Source: Inonotus obliquus (lineage: Eukaryota; Basidiomycota; Agaricomycetes; Hymenochaetales; Hymenochaetaceae). Taken from it: a stretch of 64,000 nt of DNA. Positions 24,697-37,777 of this stretch are shown here, piece by piece (positions within the stretch are counted from its first letter, which is position 1; every line of letters begins with the position of its first letter). Under the pieces are notes generated by a model that was given only the letters and a program-made list of their open reading frames with translations, had not been told where the DNA came from and searched no databases. The stretch covers positions 3,743,493 through 3,807,492 of the forward strand of contig JAJHTX010000003.1 of NCBI GenBank assembly GCA_032164295.1, in the 5' to 3' direction. A program made the translations under genes and the position numbers.

Positions 24697-27600
24697 ATGG
24701 CGAAAAAGAAAGCGAACGATCAGGGAAGGGCGGCGGCAAAGGCAGCGAAGAAAGCCAAGGCAGCTCAAAAAGTTGAGCGAAAGGAAGTAAAGAAGATTGG
24801 CAAGACCAAAAGAAATATAGCAGAAGAAGAAGACCTTGAAGCTGTATTGGAGAATGTTGGTATATTCTCGTATTGATATGGAGTTCTGCACTTGACGCGC
24901 CGTCATTAGTAGATGCGGAAGGAATGGGAAGCAGCACACGCTGTAATGGAGGAAGTCGTTGAAGGACCACCAAGCCGACGTGCGAATGCTACGCTGACCG
25001 CTTGTCCATCGGGAAGCTATCTGTGGTGCATCGGCGGAGAGTTTTTCAGTGATGATGGAAAGGCCGTACGTCTCTTCACTACAAACCAACTCGTGGTAGC
25101 TGATCCAGCCCCAAGTACTTTTATAACGATGTATATCGTTATACCCCAGACAAGGTTCTGCTTTCAACTGAACCATTGAGCAGTTTACTCACCGCTTCAT
25201 TATAGAATGAGTGGCGCAAGTTTGTCTCCCAGATATGTCCAGGTCCACGGTCTGCCCATGCTGTGGTCGCTTCTCCCGCTGGAGGAGGGAAGCTCTTTCT
25301 ATTTGGTTTGACAAATATGCCAGAATTACGCTTTACTCGCAGTTGCTAACACCGGCACGATAGGCGGGGAGTTTTCGTCTCTACACCAAAACTCTTTCCA
25401 TCACTATCGGGACTTCTGGTGCTTTGATGTTTCTAGCCATCAATGGGACCGGATAGAAACCAAAGTTCGACCTAGTGCTCGGAGTGGCTGCAGGTTCGTT
25501 CAGTTTCATATGCTAGTTTATGCATGCAAAAGTTCAAGTATACTCCTCAGGATGACCCTGTGGAAGCATTACATTTTCCTATTCGGAGGATTTTATGACC
25601 CTGGCATACGAAGTTAGCCACTTCACCATGGAATTTAGCTCGAATAATCACCATAACTTACTCGCAAATTTAGCAACTTATCTCAACGACCTTTGGTACT
25701 TTGATACTCAAGAATACTATTGGAAGCAGGTAGAATTCAGAGAAGGTGAGCGAAAACCATCGTATGTGTTCTTCTCTGTCAAATGAAAGTTTCGCTTGAC
25801 AGTATGGTGTTGCTCTAGTCCCCGCAGTGGTTTCTCGTTCCTTCCGACAACAGAGGGTATGGTTCTGTATGGTGACTATTTTTTACTGCGAGTAATATAT
25901 AAAGTCATACTGAAGCTTTACAAAAAGGTGGGTACTGTAAGGAGTACGCCAAAGGCAAGCGACCAGTTGGTGTGATGCTTGATGATGCCTGGTTTCTTCG
26001 GTGAGTCTAGTCGATCCTCGTCTTGTCATGGAAATGACTGGCGTTCCCTATTATGATAGAATAACACTTCTAGAAGATGACGCATCAACTACGGCGCCTC
26101 TTCTGAAGTCTTCCAAACCATCGGCTGCTAAGAGCCCAGCACATCCATTCACCATCAAGTGGGAGAGAAGGAAGAAAATTGGTTATGCGCCTGGTCCCCG
26201 CGTTGGATGTACTATGGCCGCATGGACAACACGTAGCATGGGCGTACTGTTCGGTGGTGTAACTGATGAGGACACGTCCGAGGAAGCGCTCGAGTCTGTT
26301 TATCATAACGATTTGTGAGTTTGCCGATACAATCCGTGAATACTTTGTCTGAGATGGCATCTAATAGATTTGGGTACCAGCTTAGTGGTTCTGGGCGATG
26401 GGTTTCACTCACTCTGCGAAAACCAAAGAAGGCGGAGAAGGGAAAGGGCAGGCCAAGTGGTCGGAAAGATGCTCGGGATACTGTTGACGTCCGTGAAGGA
26501 AATAGCCAGAGCGATGAAGATGATATGAATAAAGGAGATGAGGATAAGCGGGGGGTATGCACCTACCTCATAATTGCTGTGATGAAGATTTTCATTTTCC
26601 GTTAAAAGGATGTGAAAACCAAGTATGGCGCAAGTTCGGCACTGGCAAACGCTGGAAACGTCGATGTTGATCCCGATGATCCGATACTCACTATTCCCCG
26701 CGCACGGTACAATGCTATGCTAGCCGTGTTGCGAAATACTCTATATATGTGAGCAGTCTTTTCGACTCTATTCATACGGTTGCTCGTGCTTGTTTCTCTG
26801 ATTGACTGTCTAGTTATGGTGGTATCCTCGAGATAGGCCCGAAAGAGTTCACACTAGATGATTTCTATGCCCTACCGCTGGATAAGCTGGATCGCTATGT
26901 CTGCCTTAAACCGTGTGAAGTCGAGTTGCCGAAGGAGGGCGAAGTGTTGGAGAGTAGTAGCGATGAGGATGATGACGAGGACGATGATGATAGTTTTGAT
27001 GGCGAGGAAGAGGATGAAAACGGCGAAGACGGAGAGGACGAGGGGGCTGCTATAAAGAATGCTCCAGTGGATGATGCGGAAGAAGGTGGAAGTATGAAGC
27101 ACTTTGCTGAGAAGAAACGAAAGGTTAAGGCACAGATTGCTGAGCTCGATGGCGTGAATGAGCAAGAAGACGGACCAGAGGTCAGCTGCTTCTTACTATT
27201 CCACCTGCATTTGACTAGATTGCTGACTAACTGGGATACCTGTAGCCGGAACTTCGGGTGAAAGCACGAGCCCTGCTCGGGACGGATAGCTCAGCTGCGG
27301 TCAAGCGTTCTGAAGAGGATGTTCTAAGCACACCTTTGCCAGGAGAGACCCTTGCAATGTTCTACGCTCGATCTCGTACGACGTCCCATTTTGTGCTAGT
27401 TGAGGGTTGACCTGACTTGTTATCTTGTAGGTGACTATTGGGCTGGAAAGGCACACAGTACAAGCGACAATCGAGGAAAGATGCTCCGTAGAGATGGTTT
27501 TGCCCTCGCCCAGGAACGATACGGTCGGTACAGTTATTCAGGCATGCTGGTCATTGATGACTAATGGAACATTCAGACGAGTACAAACCTGTCTTGTTAG

Positions 27601-27707
27601 AAGTCGAAAAAATTCTTGCGGAGGCAGGATTGGACGAGGATGAGATCAAGCGTGGCGCTGTGGCGGGTCCAAAGCTGGTGCAGGGTGAAAATCGGAATAG
27701 ACGTTGA
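24697..27707 (+). CDS. Kelch-repeat protein of the KLHDC4 / yeast Kel3 type
   Basis: Sixteen exons (24697-24855, 24913-25065, 25116-25154, 25206-25305, 25364-25493, 25551-25612, 25674-25761, 25819-25871, 25928-26000, 26060-26314, 26368-26554, 26609-26748, 26814-27180, 27246-27375, 27431-27523, 27577-27707) sum to 602 residues. The N-terminus is a lysine/alanine-rich basic helix (MAKKKANDQGRAAAKAAKKA). Kelch blades follow: ANATLTACPSGSYLWCIGGE, YNDVYRYTPDK, GKLFLFGGEFSS, IFLFGGFYDPG, TTYLNDLWYFDTQEYYWKQV, LYGGYCKEYAKGKRPVGVML and GVLFGGVTDE. A very acidic segment (SSSDEDDDEDDDD) then leads to a conserved C-terminal block (DYWAGKAHSTSDNRGKMLRR). This architecture is that of KLHDC4. The first donor, GTTGGT after codon 53, is weak and is the least certain junction. 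Molecular role is unknown in fungi. It starts 136 bases from the decayed kinase gene on the other strand. Confidence 0.9.
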
Positions 27708-27791
27708 AAATATGTATCATAAAAATGGCGCGAGAAATGCATCTGACAATACAGGAAAGTAGGACCTTGTATAACAATGACGAGAATATAT

Positions 27792-29170
27792 CTACTGTTC
27801 GTTCGTGAAGAGGGCCGCCATACCCATCCCCGAGCCTATACACATACTCGTGACGAATATCTTTGCACCTTTCTCTTTTGCGATCGGGTAAGCGGTAGCG
27901 ATCTGACGAGAACCGGCTGATCGGTAAAGGTTAGCAAAACGGAACCTTATAATTAACAGGAAGACTCACTGCAGCCCAACGGATGTCCGATAGCAATCGC
28001 GCCTCCTCGCGGATTCACCTTCTCAAAAGGAATACCGATGTGTTGAATGGAAAAGACGGCCTGGCTTGCGAAGGCTTCGTTGATCTCGTAGAAGTCAACG
28101 TCATCCTTTGACAGACCAGCCTTCGAGAGGACTTTCGGGATCGCAAATGCTGGTCCGACACCCATAATTTTGGGTGGTACACCAACGACGGCTGCCGTAA
28201 CGAACTTTCCAAGTATGGGTAATCCAAGTCGCTTAGCTACTGAGCGTCGGGCGAGCAGAACTGCAGCGGCACCGTCGGACACTTGCGAAGCGTTGCCTGC
28301 ATGTGTCGAACCGTCCTTCGCAAACGCTGGTTTGAGCTTTGAAAGGCTCGCAGCAGTGACACCATCGCGGATACCATCATCCGTGTCAACAACAACTTCA
28401 CGTTCCTGTTCGGTCTTCGGATCAATCTGCTTCACAGTTATTGGGATGATCTCTCCAGTAAACTTGCCCGCTTTCTGAGCCTCTGCGGCCCTTCGGAATG
28501 ATTCCGCTGCGAATGCATCTTGAACCTCTCGAGTGATCTTGTACTCTGTCGCGACATTCTCCGACGTGATGCCCATTGGTATCAAGCAGTCCTCGGCCTC
28601 CTGGTTTTCGAGAACTTTGTCTGAGAACCTGGACGGTTGTGCTGATGGTCCGAACCCATGTGTCATGGACTCTGCGCCAGCACCTGAGTAATTCGATCAG
28701 TACAGTACACGACGAGGAGCGGAAAGGAGGATGCTTACCAATACCGATGTCAATTTCGCCAGTCGCAATTTCCATCGCAATTTGGTTAACCGACGTCAGA
28801 CCGGATGAGCACTGGCGATTCACGGTGTTCACTGCAGCTGTGTTCGGGATTCCGGCAGCAAGTACAGCCATTCGAGCTGCTGTTGCGCCTCCACCGGCAG
28901 GAAGCACGTTGCCAACTGCGACGTCCTCGATGAGCTTAGGGTCAAGCTTGACTCTCTCATATACAGCGCGCAAGACTGCTGACAATATTTCCTCTGGTAG
29001 AGTATCCTTGAAGCCGCCTTTACGTGCCTGGAAAATACTGTTTAGAGGATGAAGAGAGAAAATATCATGACGAAACACACCTTCGTGACAGCAGACCTGT
29101 AGGCTGCGACAATTACAACATCATTGTCGTCTTTCTTAAGGATTCTTGCAGCTGCAGGGCTAGTTGACAT
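27792..29170 (-). CDS. 3-ketoacyl-CoA thiolase (acetyl-CoA C-acyltransferase)
   Basis: Cleaves 3-ketoacyl-CoA with CoA to give acetyl-CoA, the last step of fatty-acid beta-oxidation. Four exons on the minus strand (29170-29081, 29027-28739, 28683-27970, 27916-27792) sum to 405 residues, normal for the family. Motifs seen are VNRQCSSGLTSVNQIAME with the nucleophilic Cys, GAGAESMTHG, EINEAFASQAVFS, GAIAIGHPLG with the active-site His, and TSMCIGSGMGMAALF with the second Cys. The sequence is closest in feel to peroxisomal POT1-type enzymes. Yet neither a C-terminal SKL-like tripeptide (it ends TNEQ) nor a clear N-terminal PTS2 nonapeptide is present, so location is uncertain. Its 3' end lies 84 bases from the convergent Kelch gene. 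The leader contains a GA repeat. Confidence 0.93.
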
Positions 29171-29189
29171 AGTGGTGATGCGTAATGAA

Positions 29190-29212
29190 GGAGAGAAAGA
29201 GAGAGAGAGAGA
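29190..29212. repeat. GA-rich simple repeat in the thiolase leader
   Basis: A run of GA dinucleotides (CT on the transcribed strand of the thiolase gene), starting 20 bases before the ATG. CT-rich leaders are common core-promoter elements in filamentous fungi. Confidence 0.6.
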
Positions 29213-30881
29213 TGACCTCCGAGTCGTCTGCTGTTAAATAAACATGAGCAAGAGGAAAATATCACATGCTGGCGCATCAGATTGCACGTGATGAGTCGCA
29301 TGCACGTGCCTGGTCTCGCTTATTGATTATGTAATACTCACCACTCTCCTTCACGAAAAGACGAAATTCTTTCTATGTTCCTCCATCGGCTGCTACAAAG
29401 CGCTTCTATGAGATCTTTCGACCTCCGAGATTTCCAGTCACCGTCTAATCCATGGTGCGCGCGACAGAGTGGACGAGATCCTTGATTGGTGGATGATCTC
29501 TGCCATCTCGGACAACGAAGAGTCAGGCGTTCCCGACGAAGCCAAGCTTGACAGATTGCTTGATCCACCGGTAGAACGTTACATAGACAATGCTCACCAA
29601 GGGGATTGGAACCAATTCTAATTGACGTTCCATAATGACAACGAGCCAGAAGTAAGTTGTCGCATGCGTCAATATCAACTGAGTCTTTCATTGACATTAA
29701 TATTAACTTCTATCACAGACAAAAGCGATTATCATCGATGGAGCCATAGAAGATTTCTGGGAAATAACATTACGAAATTCTCCAGACCAATGCTCATCTC
29801 AATAGGCAATTTCTCATCTCGTGTGGACATAAAGATCAAGGGCTCGACAGGGATCGATCTATCAGATATTAAAGCAGCAGTTGTTCTAGAGAATACAGTC
29901 AGCCTAACTCGACGTTCTAACATTTTATGTAAGTAATGTCATGCACATACAGGCTTGCCATGACTGCTCGCCTCGCACGGGGCTTGAGAATCTCCGACGA
30001 CAGTGCCAGCCTATGTACCTCATACTCTGACACCGGACGGCAGCGTGATAATACAAGGCCGTTCCGTGCGTTGCTTGCAATGCTGCTCAATGTAGAAGGC
30101 AAGTTGCGGGTCAAATCCCACGCGCAATGCATTCCTCGGGCGGTGGCTGCCATTTTCGAGGAAAATCCAACGCAACCACCCAGTAAAAAAAAATAGGCGT
30201 AGTGGACTAGTCAGCAAGGCCTCTGGAGGCCTTCGGCGGGCCACGATGAGTGATATGCCCTCTGACGTTCTGGCGAAGAAAATTCTGTTCACTCGGATCT
30301 CATAATCATTCATGTCACATCATGTGTATCTGTTGGTCCCCTGACGTAGTGCAAGATGCCGACTGGAATACCTATATGGGGCTCTCCATTTCGCGCTCTG
30401 AGAGAAGCTATCCACTTGCACCTCTAGCGACTGCTGGTAACGGCCAAAAGAGGGGTCGTATACGAGGCTGAGCTCGATATGATTAGACACAAAGCAACTG
30501 ACTCACAACCGTTCATAGTCTCCAAAGAAGCTCATGAAAAAGAGATGGTTGTTAACGAGTTCCACATATATCCTGTTGTCGTGCGCTCCAAGCTCGTTTC
30601 GTGCGATAAGGCGCGCCGCCACAAATTGTTGCGGCGCGTTCAAAGACGAATATAGTTCATGAACTGTGAAAGAGGGGCTCTTGGAGAGAACGAGTGAGCG
30701 TCCTTGACGGGTACGGTGCGTGGTCGAGTCTCCGCGAACTGCATGCATAGTGACATCATAACAAAATCCGCAATACATGCTGTTGGTATAAATCATTGCG
30801 ACATCGCACCGCAAGCAGAGCTAATGGGCGAAGAGGAGTTTACGGAGCTGAAAGGAGACTGGGAAGGAGGAGCTAGTAGAT
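29213..30881. other. region with decayed coding fragments only
   Basis: On the plus strand 29430-29626 encodes a protein-like segment (GARDRVDEILDWWMISAISD ... AKLDRLLDPP) that ends at a stop. About 29720-29810 encodes TKAIIIDGAIEDFWEITLRN behind a plausible intron. Frames do not join, so this looks like a ruined gene of unknown family. The remainder holds nothing I recognise. Confidence 0.35.
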
Positions 30882-31243
30882 ATGAGTACGGATGCCACTG
30901 CATTGTACATCGACCTCTTTCAGATACCCTATACAGCTTGCGAATATCATATTGTCTACGTTCACGGCTCTGAAAACTCTGAGATACGACCTATGTTACA
31001 GACTGATCACATAGGAGTCTGGGTTGACGAGGAACTCAAGGCTTGGCTTTTCGAGCGATGGGTATCGCTGCTCCAAATATGACCGCAGGATGCACTCCGA
31101 AGAATCGGGGTACTCTGCGAGGAGAAGTGCGGGCGAGAGTTGCATTTCTCCAGACTGCAATTCGAATTTCCAAAAGACCGATCCCACTCCACGTCAACCC
31201 AAGAAGCGGAGGGTGTGTAGATCGTTAAGCTGGATCATATTCT
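30882..31243 (+). pseudogene. possible decayed gene fragment, unknown family
   Basis: An ATG at 30882 opens a 60-codon frame (ALYIDLFQIPYTACEYHIVY ... HIGVWVDEELKAWLFERW) that reads as real protein. It hits TGA at 31080, while the next frame carries KYDRRMHSEESGYSARRSAG and then a basic QPKKRRV that looks like a nuclear signal. A one-base shift near 31068-31072 would join them. I do not know the family. Confidence 0.35.
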
Positions 31244-34200
31244 GAGGCGATTATCTATCAATTTGTCTGTTCCACAAGTAATCTCTCCGTTCGGTTATTA
31301 ACGTTTCCTGTAGATATCAGTTTCAATGCCTACGATTGCAGATCGAGGTGTCAAAGTTTGTTCTTCTTTCTGTTGTCTCCAGAAGAATTGCACACAATCA
31401 AAATCAGAAGAATCTGATTAAGTCGAGGAGGCAATGGTGACTGATGTCTGGAGCGGGCGACACGGACGTCTTCCAGCTCATCAGATACTTCATCAAGTGG
31501 TAAGGAAGACACGTAATGTCTAAATAGAGGTATTCGATAACGATTTCTCGGATAAGGAGAAATGTGCTTTAGATTCGTGATGCAAGAATTTGTCTTCTGG
31601 AGGATAGCCCAGGATGGTTGATGGGAGAGGTGGAGCACCGAGGGATTGGATCAATTAGGAACACAAAGTTCAAGCGGGGGCAGAACGACGAAGATGCTGG
31701 TGGAGAATAATTGAGAATCCGAGGAGGTACGCGGAAGCCTCTAGGATTAGACCGTCATTCGTCGGAGAAAGAGGGCACCGCTTACCATCTTATTCTTCTC
31801 CCTCCCTCGAATTAACTATTCACCATAAGGAGTAAAAGAGTAGAATAAACCGTCCTTTTGACATCGAATCTTCCGAACTGGAAGTTGTGACTTGCCGTCT
31901 TGATAAGCGCTGAGTGGTGTATGGAACGACTAGGGAAAATACAGCGACTCTATCGGAAATGAGCTAAGGACGTCCTCTTGCTTAGAGGCGAGGTCCTAGA
32001 CCCTAGACTGGTCTTGCCGTGGCCGTAAGGGCTCCTATGCCGACGCGGCTTTGTGCACAATGTTCAGGAGACAAGTCATAGAGGGTTATTAGATGAAGCG
32101 AACTACAGCGAGAACCTAGGAACGTCCAGGCTAGGAACACTCCGCGCGGGACGAAGTGACACTTCTGCGGGACATGTGAATGTATGCACTCACGCATGCA
32201 CGCAATGTCCGTCAGTGTACTGCGACGCGAGACGCCGTCGCATCATCACAAGCGGGAGTGGAGTTTTTCCTATTCGCTCGTTCACTAGTGAAACAGGAGA
32301 CCGTCTTGATCGTTCTTTTTCCTTTCCTGAGTTCCCAGAAGAGTAACGCCGGTGACTTCAGAATGCGAAGAAGGGCTCAACGTTTAGGATTCAAGCAGAA
32401 GGCGGATGAGACAGCCTTGTGAGATGCGTTCGCGTTCGGATGCCATAGTCTTTCCTATCTGCTGCTTTGACAGGCCAAGGGAAAATGGCAATAGGGCCGT
32501 CATGGTGTGGGATTCGATTCCGACTCCCTTCAGGGTCGAGAATACTGCGGCCAAGTGAACACAAAAAACCTGGAGATCGGTATCCACAATGCCATTTTCT
32601 TGATGTGGATGAATTTGTCTATGCCGGGCATTGGGTGCGATCCAACGCCGCAAAATGTATATTTGAAGACAATAGATAATCGCTAAATCTGGAGAGAAAG
32701 TTACGGCAGGGATGATAGGTGCATGTGCTGCAGCTGCATCGGAGGAGGATGGGTGTGTTTTGTTGGTGTGAATTGGAAGTCAGCGCAATCGGAGCACCAT
32801 CTGAGCTTGATCTCATGATCAACGCGGCGTTCAAAATCGGCCTGATCCAGAGATGCCCCATCTTCGGATGACTAAGCCTCCGATGGGATGTGGACAACTC
32901 CGCGTTGTGGTGCATGTGGGAAATCAACGCCGATGCAGACCGAAGAGCGCCAAAGGTAATATCCATCGCCATACTGCATTTTACGTCGACAATTGCAACG
33001 TGTTCTCTGGACTCGTGATGGATATGAGACGGATAAAGGGAATCAACCAAATAAGGAAACTTGCAAATGATGTCACGCAAAGCTTGCCTCCTGCGTTTCT
33101 CCGTCGAATCTAAGCTAGCCTCGGATACTTGCTTCAGCCTTCCTTCTCTTCATCTACCTTCTCAGTTTTCTGGGGACAGAAGCAAACGGCGAAACACAGT
33201 TCCGTGCCATCCAAGAAGAAACTATGAATAGGATCAGATTCTGGAAGCACCAGGTAGAGGTGGAGGCAACTGATCAGTAAATTTGCGTCTTAATCAATAG
33301 AACTTGAAGAGATATTAGGGTTCTCCAACTGATGATTCTACAAATGCATGTCTATCTACGCGAGAGTGCCGTCGACATAGTAATTGACCGCGCCGCGACT
33401 CTGATGACCGGTCAACATCTGATACTAGACAAAGGTAGACTTCTTTGCGTCGCATGATTGGTGTTGAGATGATACGATGGGAACAGATGTGGCCGATGGA
33501 TTCAGGTTGGATCGCAGTGCGCTGGTTCTTTTGATGAATACCCGTATTTGGATCGAAAACAAGGATGGAACAGAGTAGTATGCACTAAAATGATAGCGGT
33601 ATCGGCGACGGCGACGGAAGGTTTCGCAGATAGAGTTGAGGAAAAGACCTACCCTAATCCAAGTACAAGGTTGGATGCTGACAAATATAAGCCGGCATCA
33701 CGGCACAGCCATTTTCGACCATCATCAGACGGCTTCCTTTTATGAGAGCCAGAGATTGATAGAGGTAGAATATTAATCGTATTTGCTCCCATCACGTCGT
33801 GGCGCTTCTGCGATTATGTCGGGGCTCCTTTCGGTTGTACAATGGGACATGAACCAATCAAGGGGATTGACATCGGAGAGGGTGAGATGGAGAGGATCGG
33901 AGGAAAGGAGAGCGCATAAGGGGGGGTCGAGAAGCATCCCGCGAGGCTCTGCGGTTGCACTTGGGGTTTGGGGGACGGTCCCAACTTAACTCTAGTCGGA
34001 AAGTGGGTGAAGAAACGAAGAGGAGCTTCTGGGTTAGGTACCTTACCTTGCACACTGCCGACTTCCGGTGTAACTATAATTACAGAAGTAACCAAATACC
34101 ACCGCCTCACCTGGTTTGGTCTGACGCAGAGGCATGTTCGCTCATTTGATGCATGTCCGTGGCGCACGGCTGCTTGGCTGAGCGGCAATGCCTTGGACTG

Positions 34201-35427
34201 GTTCGCGCAGCTGCATGGCATGGAACGAGAAGATACTTCCGTCCTTTTTTTCATTAATACTACACACGGGAGCAAATTTACTTTCCCACGGGGAATATTC
34301 CCTCAGAATTAGAACCCAACAATTAAAAAAACTCAATATAGGATATCAGAATGTAAATCTTTTGTGGTCAAGACGACGTGTCACGTCACATATCAAGTGT
34401 TCAAGCGCCCCGGAATAGACATACGTAGCTTCCGCCTGACTAGGCGACTGCCCAGAGCGCCTGCTCTTCGAGAAAAGGGTGACTGCGCAGTGCCACATGC
34501 TGTTCCGTTGGTTGGAACAGCGCGAGCAAGGATAGGAGAGATACATTCCGAGTTGCGATCTGGATCGACTGAATTTTCGGGTCAATGAATGTATGCATGC
34601 TACCGCTCGCCGGGGATAGCAGATACAAAAATAGCGAGGGCGTCCAGCGCGCCGGGAAAGGCCGTGAATGGGCGACACGAATGAAGGAGGGAAGGGAGGC
34701 TGTGAGCAAAAAGGTGACCCGAAGCCGTTCTGGATCGAAGAAGGTTATGGATACGAGGTTGCGTACTGGCGCTTGGCGTCTGCATTGCGAGTTGAGAGGC
34801 GCAAGGAAACATGACTGCTGTATGGAATCACAGGCAATTGCCGAAAGAGGGTTGAGAAGTGATGCCGTAATGATAAGCTCCAGTGTGTGAGCGCTCCGCT
34901 GAAATAGGTGGAGATTGGGAGATGCCGTCATTACCGTAAAAGGAGAATCGAGAAAAATGGTTCGAGAGTGGCCCGGAATGCCATCTGATCGCCGGTCTGA
35001 TCAAATCAATACACAGGGTGACCGGAGTCCTCGGGCGTCAGATGGCATTCCAATTTAGGACTGATGAGCTGAGTCATCTCTGTTGGCCGAATTGACCGCC
35101 CCCTCGGCATGCCTCTTCGTTGCGCTTTTTGCCCTCCCCTCCCCGTCCTCGTCTCGTCAGCATCTCTTCCCCCCTCCAGTCTAACGTTGCCGCCACTGTC
35201 ATACCCGCTAATGCCTTCCCGCTCCTCAAGACGGTGAGTGTTGCCGTCCATCCTGTCCAGCTATTACACATGATTTTTCTTCAAAAAGACGCGTCGCCCT
35301 GTCACGTCCCCCTGTCTACGCGATCAACCTTTTTCTGCTCCGAAGCCGCTGACTTTTCTATTCTTTGATCCCTCTCTTTTTCTTTCCATTTTTTTCTATA
35401 AAAAATTCCTTTTCTCTTCCATTATTC
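31244..35427. other. long region without a recognised gene; GATA promoter at its right end
   Basis: Only short, mutually overlapping ORFs are present (for example 32619-33080 minus and 33814-34275 minus) with no domain resemblance and no good splice structure. The last 350 bases before 35428 are strongly C/T-rich on the plus strand and are probably promoter and 5' UTR of the GATA-factor gene. Confidence 0.45.
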
Positions 35428-37777
35428 ATGCCTGTTATGTCGCGCAGAAAACCAAGGTATCAGAGCGAACCACCGCCTTCAAGGCCAAGCTTGGAGTCAC
35501 CCTCAGAATCTGATGACGAGATGGACGTAGATGAAGATAATTCCAATCTCCCCGAGTCAGACTCGAAAGAACGCGTCGCAAATAAAACTGCTTCCATTGC
35601 AGAAAAAGCACGGGCTGCCCTGGACTCTTCGCTGCGCACAGTCACCAACTCGGGTGGCAAATCACGACCCATAGCGTTTCCTCTGACGCCAACATCAGCA
35701 GCTGGCGAAAGCACTGACCGAACGATGGCATCTCTGACGGCAGCGGCTGCTGTAGCCGTATCAGCAGCAGCAGCATCCCCCCCAGTATCAGAAGAAGTCG
35801 ATGTGGACAACAAGACGAAGAGGGAGGCTAATTCTAGGAGCGCATCCGAGGTGAGTTGGGTGTCTCGTCTTGTCTTTGGCCATAGCTCTGCTCTCGTCAC
35901 CTCACTTTGGCTGGGTGGGACCCCCCGACACAGCCATGGGCTACCTTATTTGAATATTATATTTTTATTATTGTTATATACTAACTACTCTCTCCTTCTT
36001 CTTCTGCTGGCCAGGATAAAATGAGCCAACCGACCACTATCAACGATCCCTCAACACGCCCTCATCCTCCCCCTGAAGCTCCCGTCAATAAGAACAACAA
36101 GAACAGCAACAGTCCATCAATCCATTTAGACTCTCTTCGGACTTCCTCCTCGCACTCCCACCCTTATCCTCACCCGAACGGCTCTTCTCCTTCATCACTC
36201 TCCGCCGCCCCGCGCACAATGTCCTACCGTGTCGAGAACCAATCCATTCGCCCGCGGTATGTACTTCCCATCTTCTTTGACGCGCTGACGTCCCCCCGGC
36301 TGATCGCGTGCTTCTTTCCCTCTCATCTTTATATACTCACTCGCATATCACACCACATTGTCCTCCCCTCCCTTCTACGCCCTTCTACATAGTCACTTCC
36401 AAGACCACAACATTCACGACGGACACTATTACGGTCATCCTTCTCCACCGCCTATCGCCACCCTAACCCATTCACCCTCCCTTTCTTCCGACCGCTCTTC
36501 GGTCAACTCTCCCGCGCCAACCATTCTCCCGCCCCTCAATCATCCAAACCAGTTCCAGTCCCAGCCATACATCACGAGTACTCACAGGTACCCCGCTTCT
36601 TCACAGCCAGGCGCCTATCATCACCCGCACTATTATCCTAGTACAGTATCTCCTCCCGAAGTGTTCAATACGCCCGCTCAGTCCTACGCCCACGCTTACA
36701 GCGGCGGCGGCTACGCTCCACCTCCACCTCCGCATATCCCTTTCCATCACTCAGCTGACATGTCCCAGTATTCAGTTAACCCATATGCAACCACGAGCGG
36801 CCTGTACGGTCACGCCGGCCATGGCGGTGGAGGCTCGGGTGGATTTACGCCGATCTACACTGACGATGCATCGACTAAATTGAGTGACCGCGTACGCCGC
36901 CGGTGCTTCAACTGTTGCACCACGGACACTTCAACCTGGCGCCGATCAAGTCTGAATCCAGGCAAAGTGGTTAGTAGCTGTTTCTCATGAAAATTTACAG
37001 TCTCCTGGAGATTTTCCACCAGTCCTTCCGCTTTAGCATTCATACTTCCGAAAGAGAACTGACCAACGATAATTAATTATTTAGCTTTGCAACAAGTGCG
37101 GACTCTTCGAGAGGACACATTCACGACCTCGGCCGGATCAATTTCCGCACAAGCGCGCTCCACTGCAAATTCCTACCCAAAATGCACATGATGCTGTCAA
37201 TGTTGCGCCGTCCATGAACAGAAGTCCGCACTCTCAGACAGTACAGGCCGCTAGTGCGGGTCAGGGCCTCCCTCCAACAACCGGGCATCCGTCTCTTGGT
37301 CCAACATACAGCCACCCCACCCCACTTCCGCAGATCCAGGAGTGGAACCGTCCCAACTCAAACACTGCCCTAGGCGCACCAAACCATGGAAGTACGGGCT
37401 CATCGACGACCTCGTCGACTGCGTCCGCGGGGCCAAGCAGCAGAGCTCACTCCTCGTCTTCCGCGGCGGAGAACAGGCACCACCCCTACGCGTCTTCGGT
37501 GCCAGCACCCGGTACAGGGACAGGCACGAACTCCAGCTCAGGTGCGGGTGAAACGCGCTCTCCTCAGACAGTACCCGCGCGCCTTGTGAAACGGTCCGAT
37601 TCGGTGAACTCGGACTTGGTCAGCACGCCGCCTCCGCAGCATCGAGGCTCTCAGAATATCACACCGTCACCTTCACCTCCACCTGAGGTGCCACAAGCAG
37701 GTGCCACGACGTCCACTCAGGAGTCGAGTCCGCGTGTGAGTCTTACTACCGGTACCACCTCAGAGGGAGGAAAGTAG
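35428..37777 (+). CDS. GATA-type zinc finger transcription factor
   Basis: A nuclear regulator with one GATA finger. Four exons (35428-35850, 36015-36256, 36393-36969, 37085-37777) sum exactly to 644 residues. The finger lies at about residues 393-419 with spacing C-x2-C-x19-C-x2-C (CFNCCTTDTSTWRRSSLNPG, then KVLCNKCGLFERTH); an intron splits it after Val414. It is followed by a short basic stretch (SRPRPDQFPHKRAPL). Everything else is low-complexity: an acidic N-terminus (ESDDEMDVDEDNSN), long S/P/H/Y-rich segments, an alanine run and glycine runs. There is no PAS domain or coiled coil, so it is not a WC-2 type factor. Another ATG three codons downstream (MSRRK) could be used. Targets are unknown. 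Confidence 0.9.

Noticed and set aside
28576..29052. Plus-strand ORF of 158 codons
   Set aside because: Antisense to the thiolase second and third exons.
32500..32545. Possible tRNA B-box-like string (gggattcgattccgactccc)
   Set aside because: No A box, acceptor stem or anticodon arm can be folded around it on either strand.
33814..34275. Minus-strand ORF of 153 codons
   Set aside because: No domain, low-complexity proline/serine composition, overlapping plus-strand ORFs of similar length and no splice context.
35460..35900. Minus-strand ORF of 146 codons
   Set aside because: Shadow of the GATA-factor first exon, created by its repetitive serine and alanine codons.
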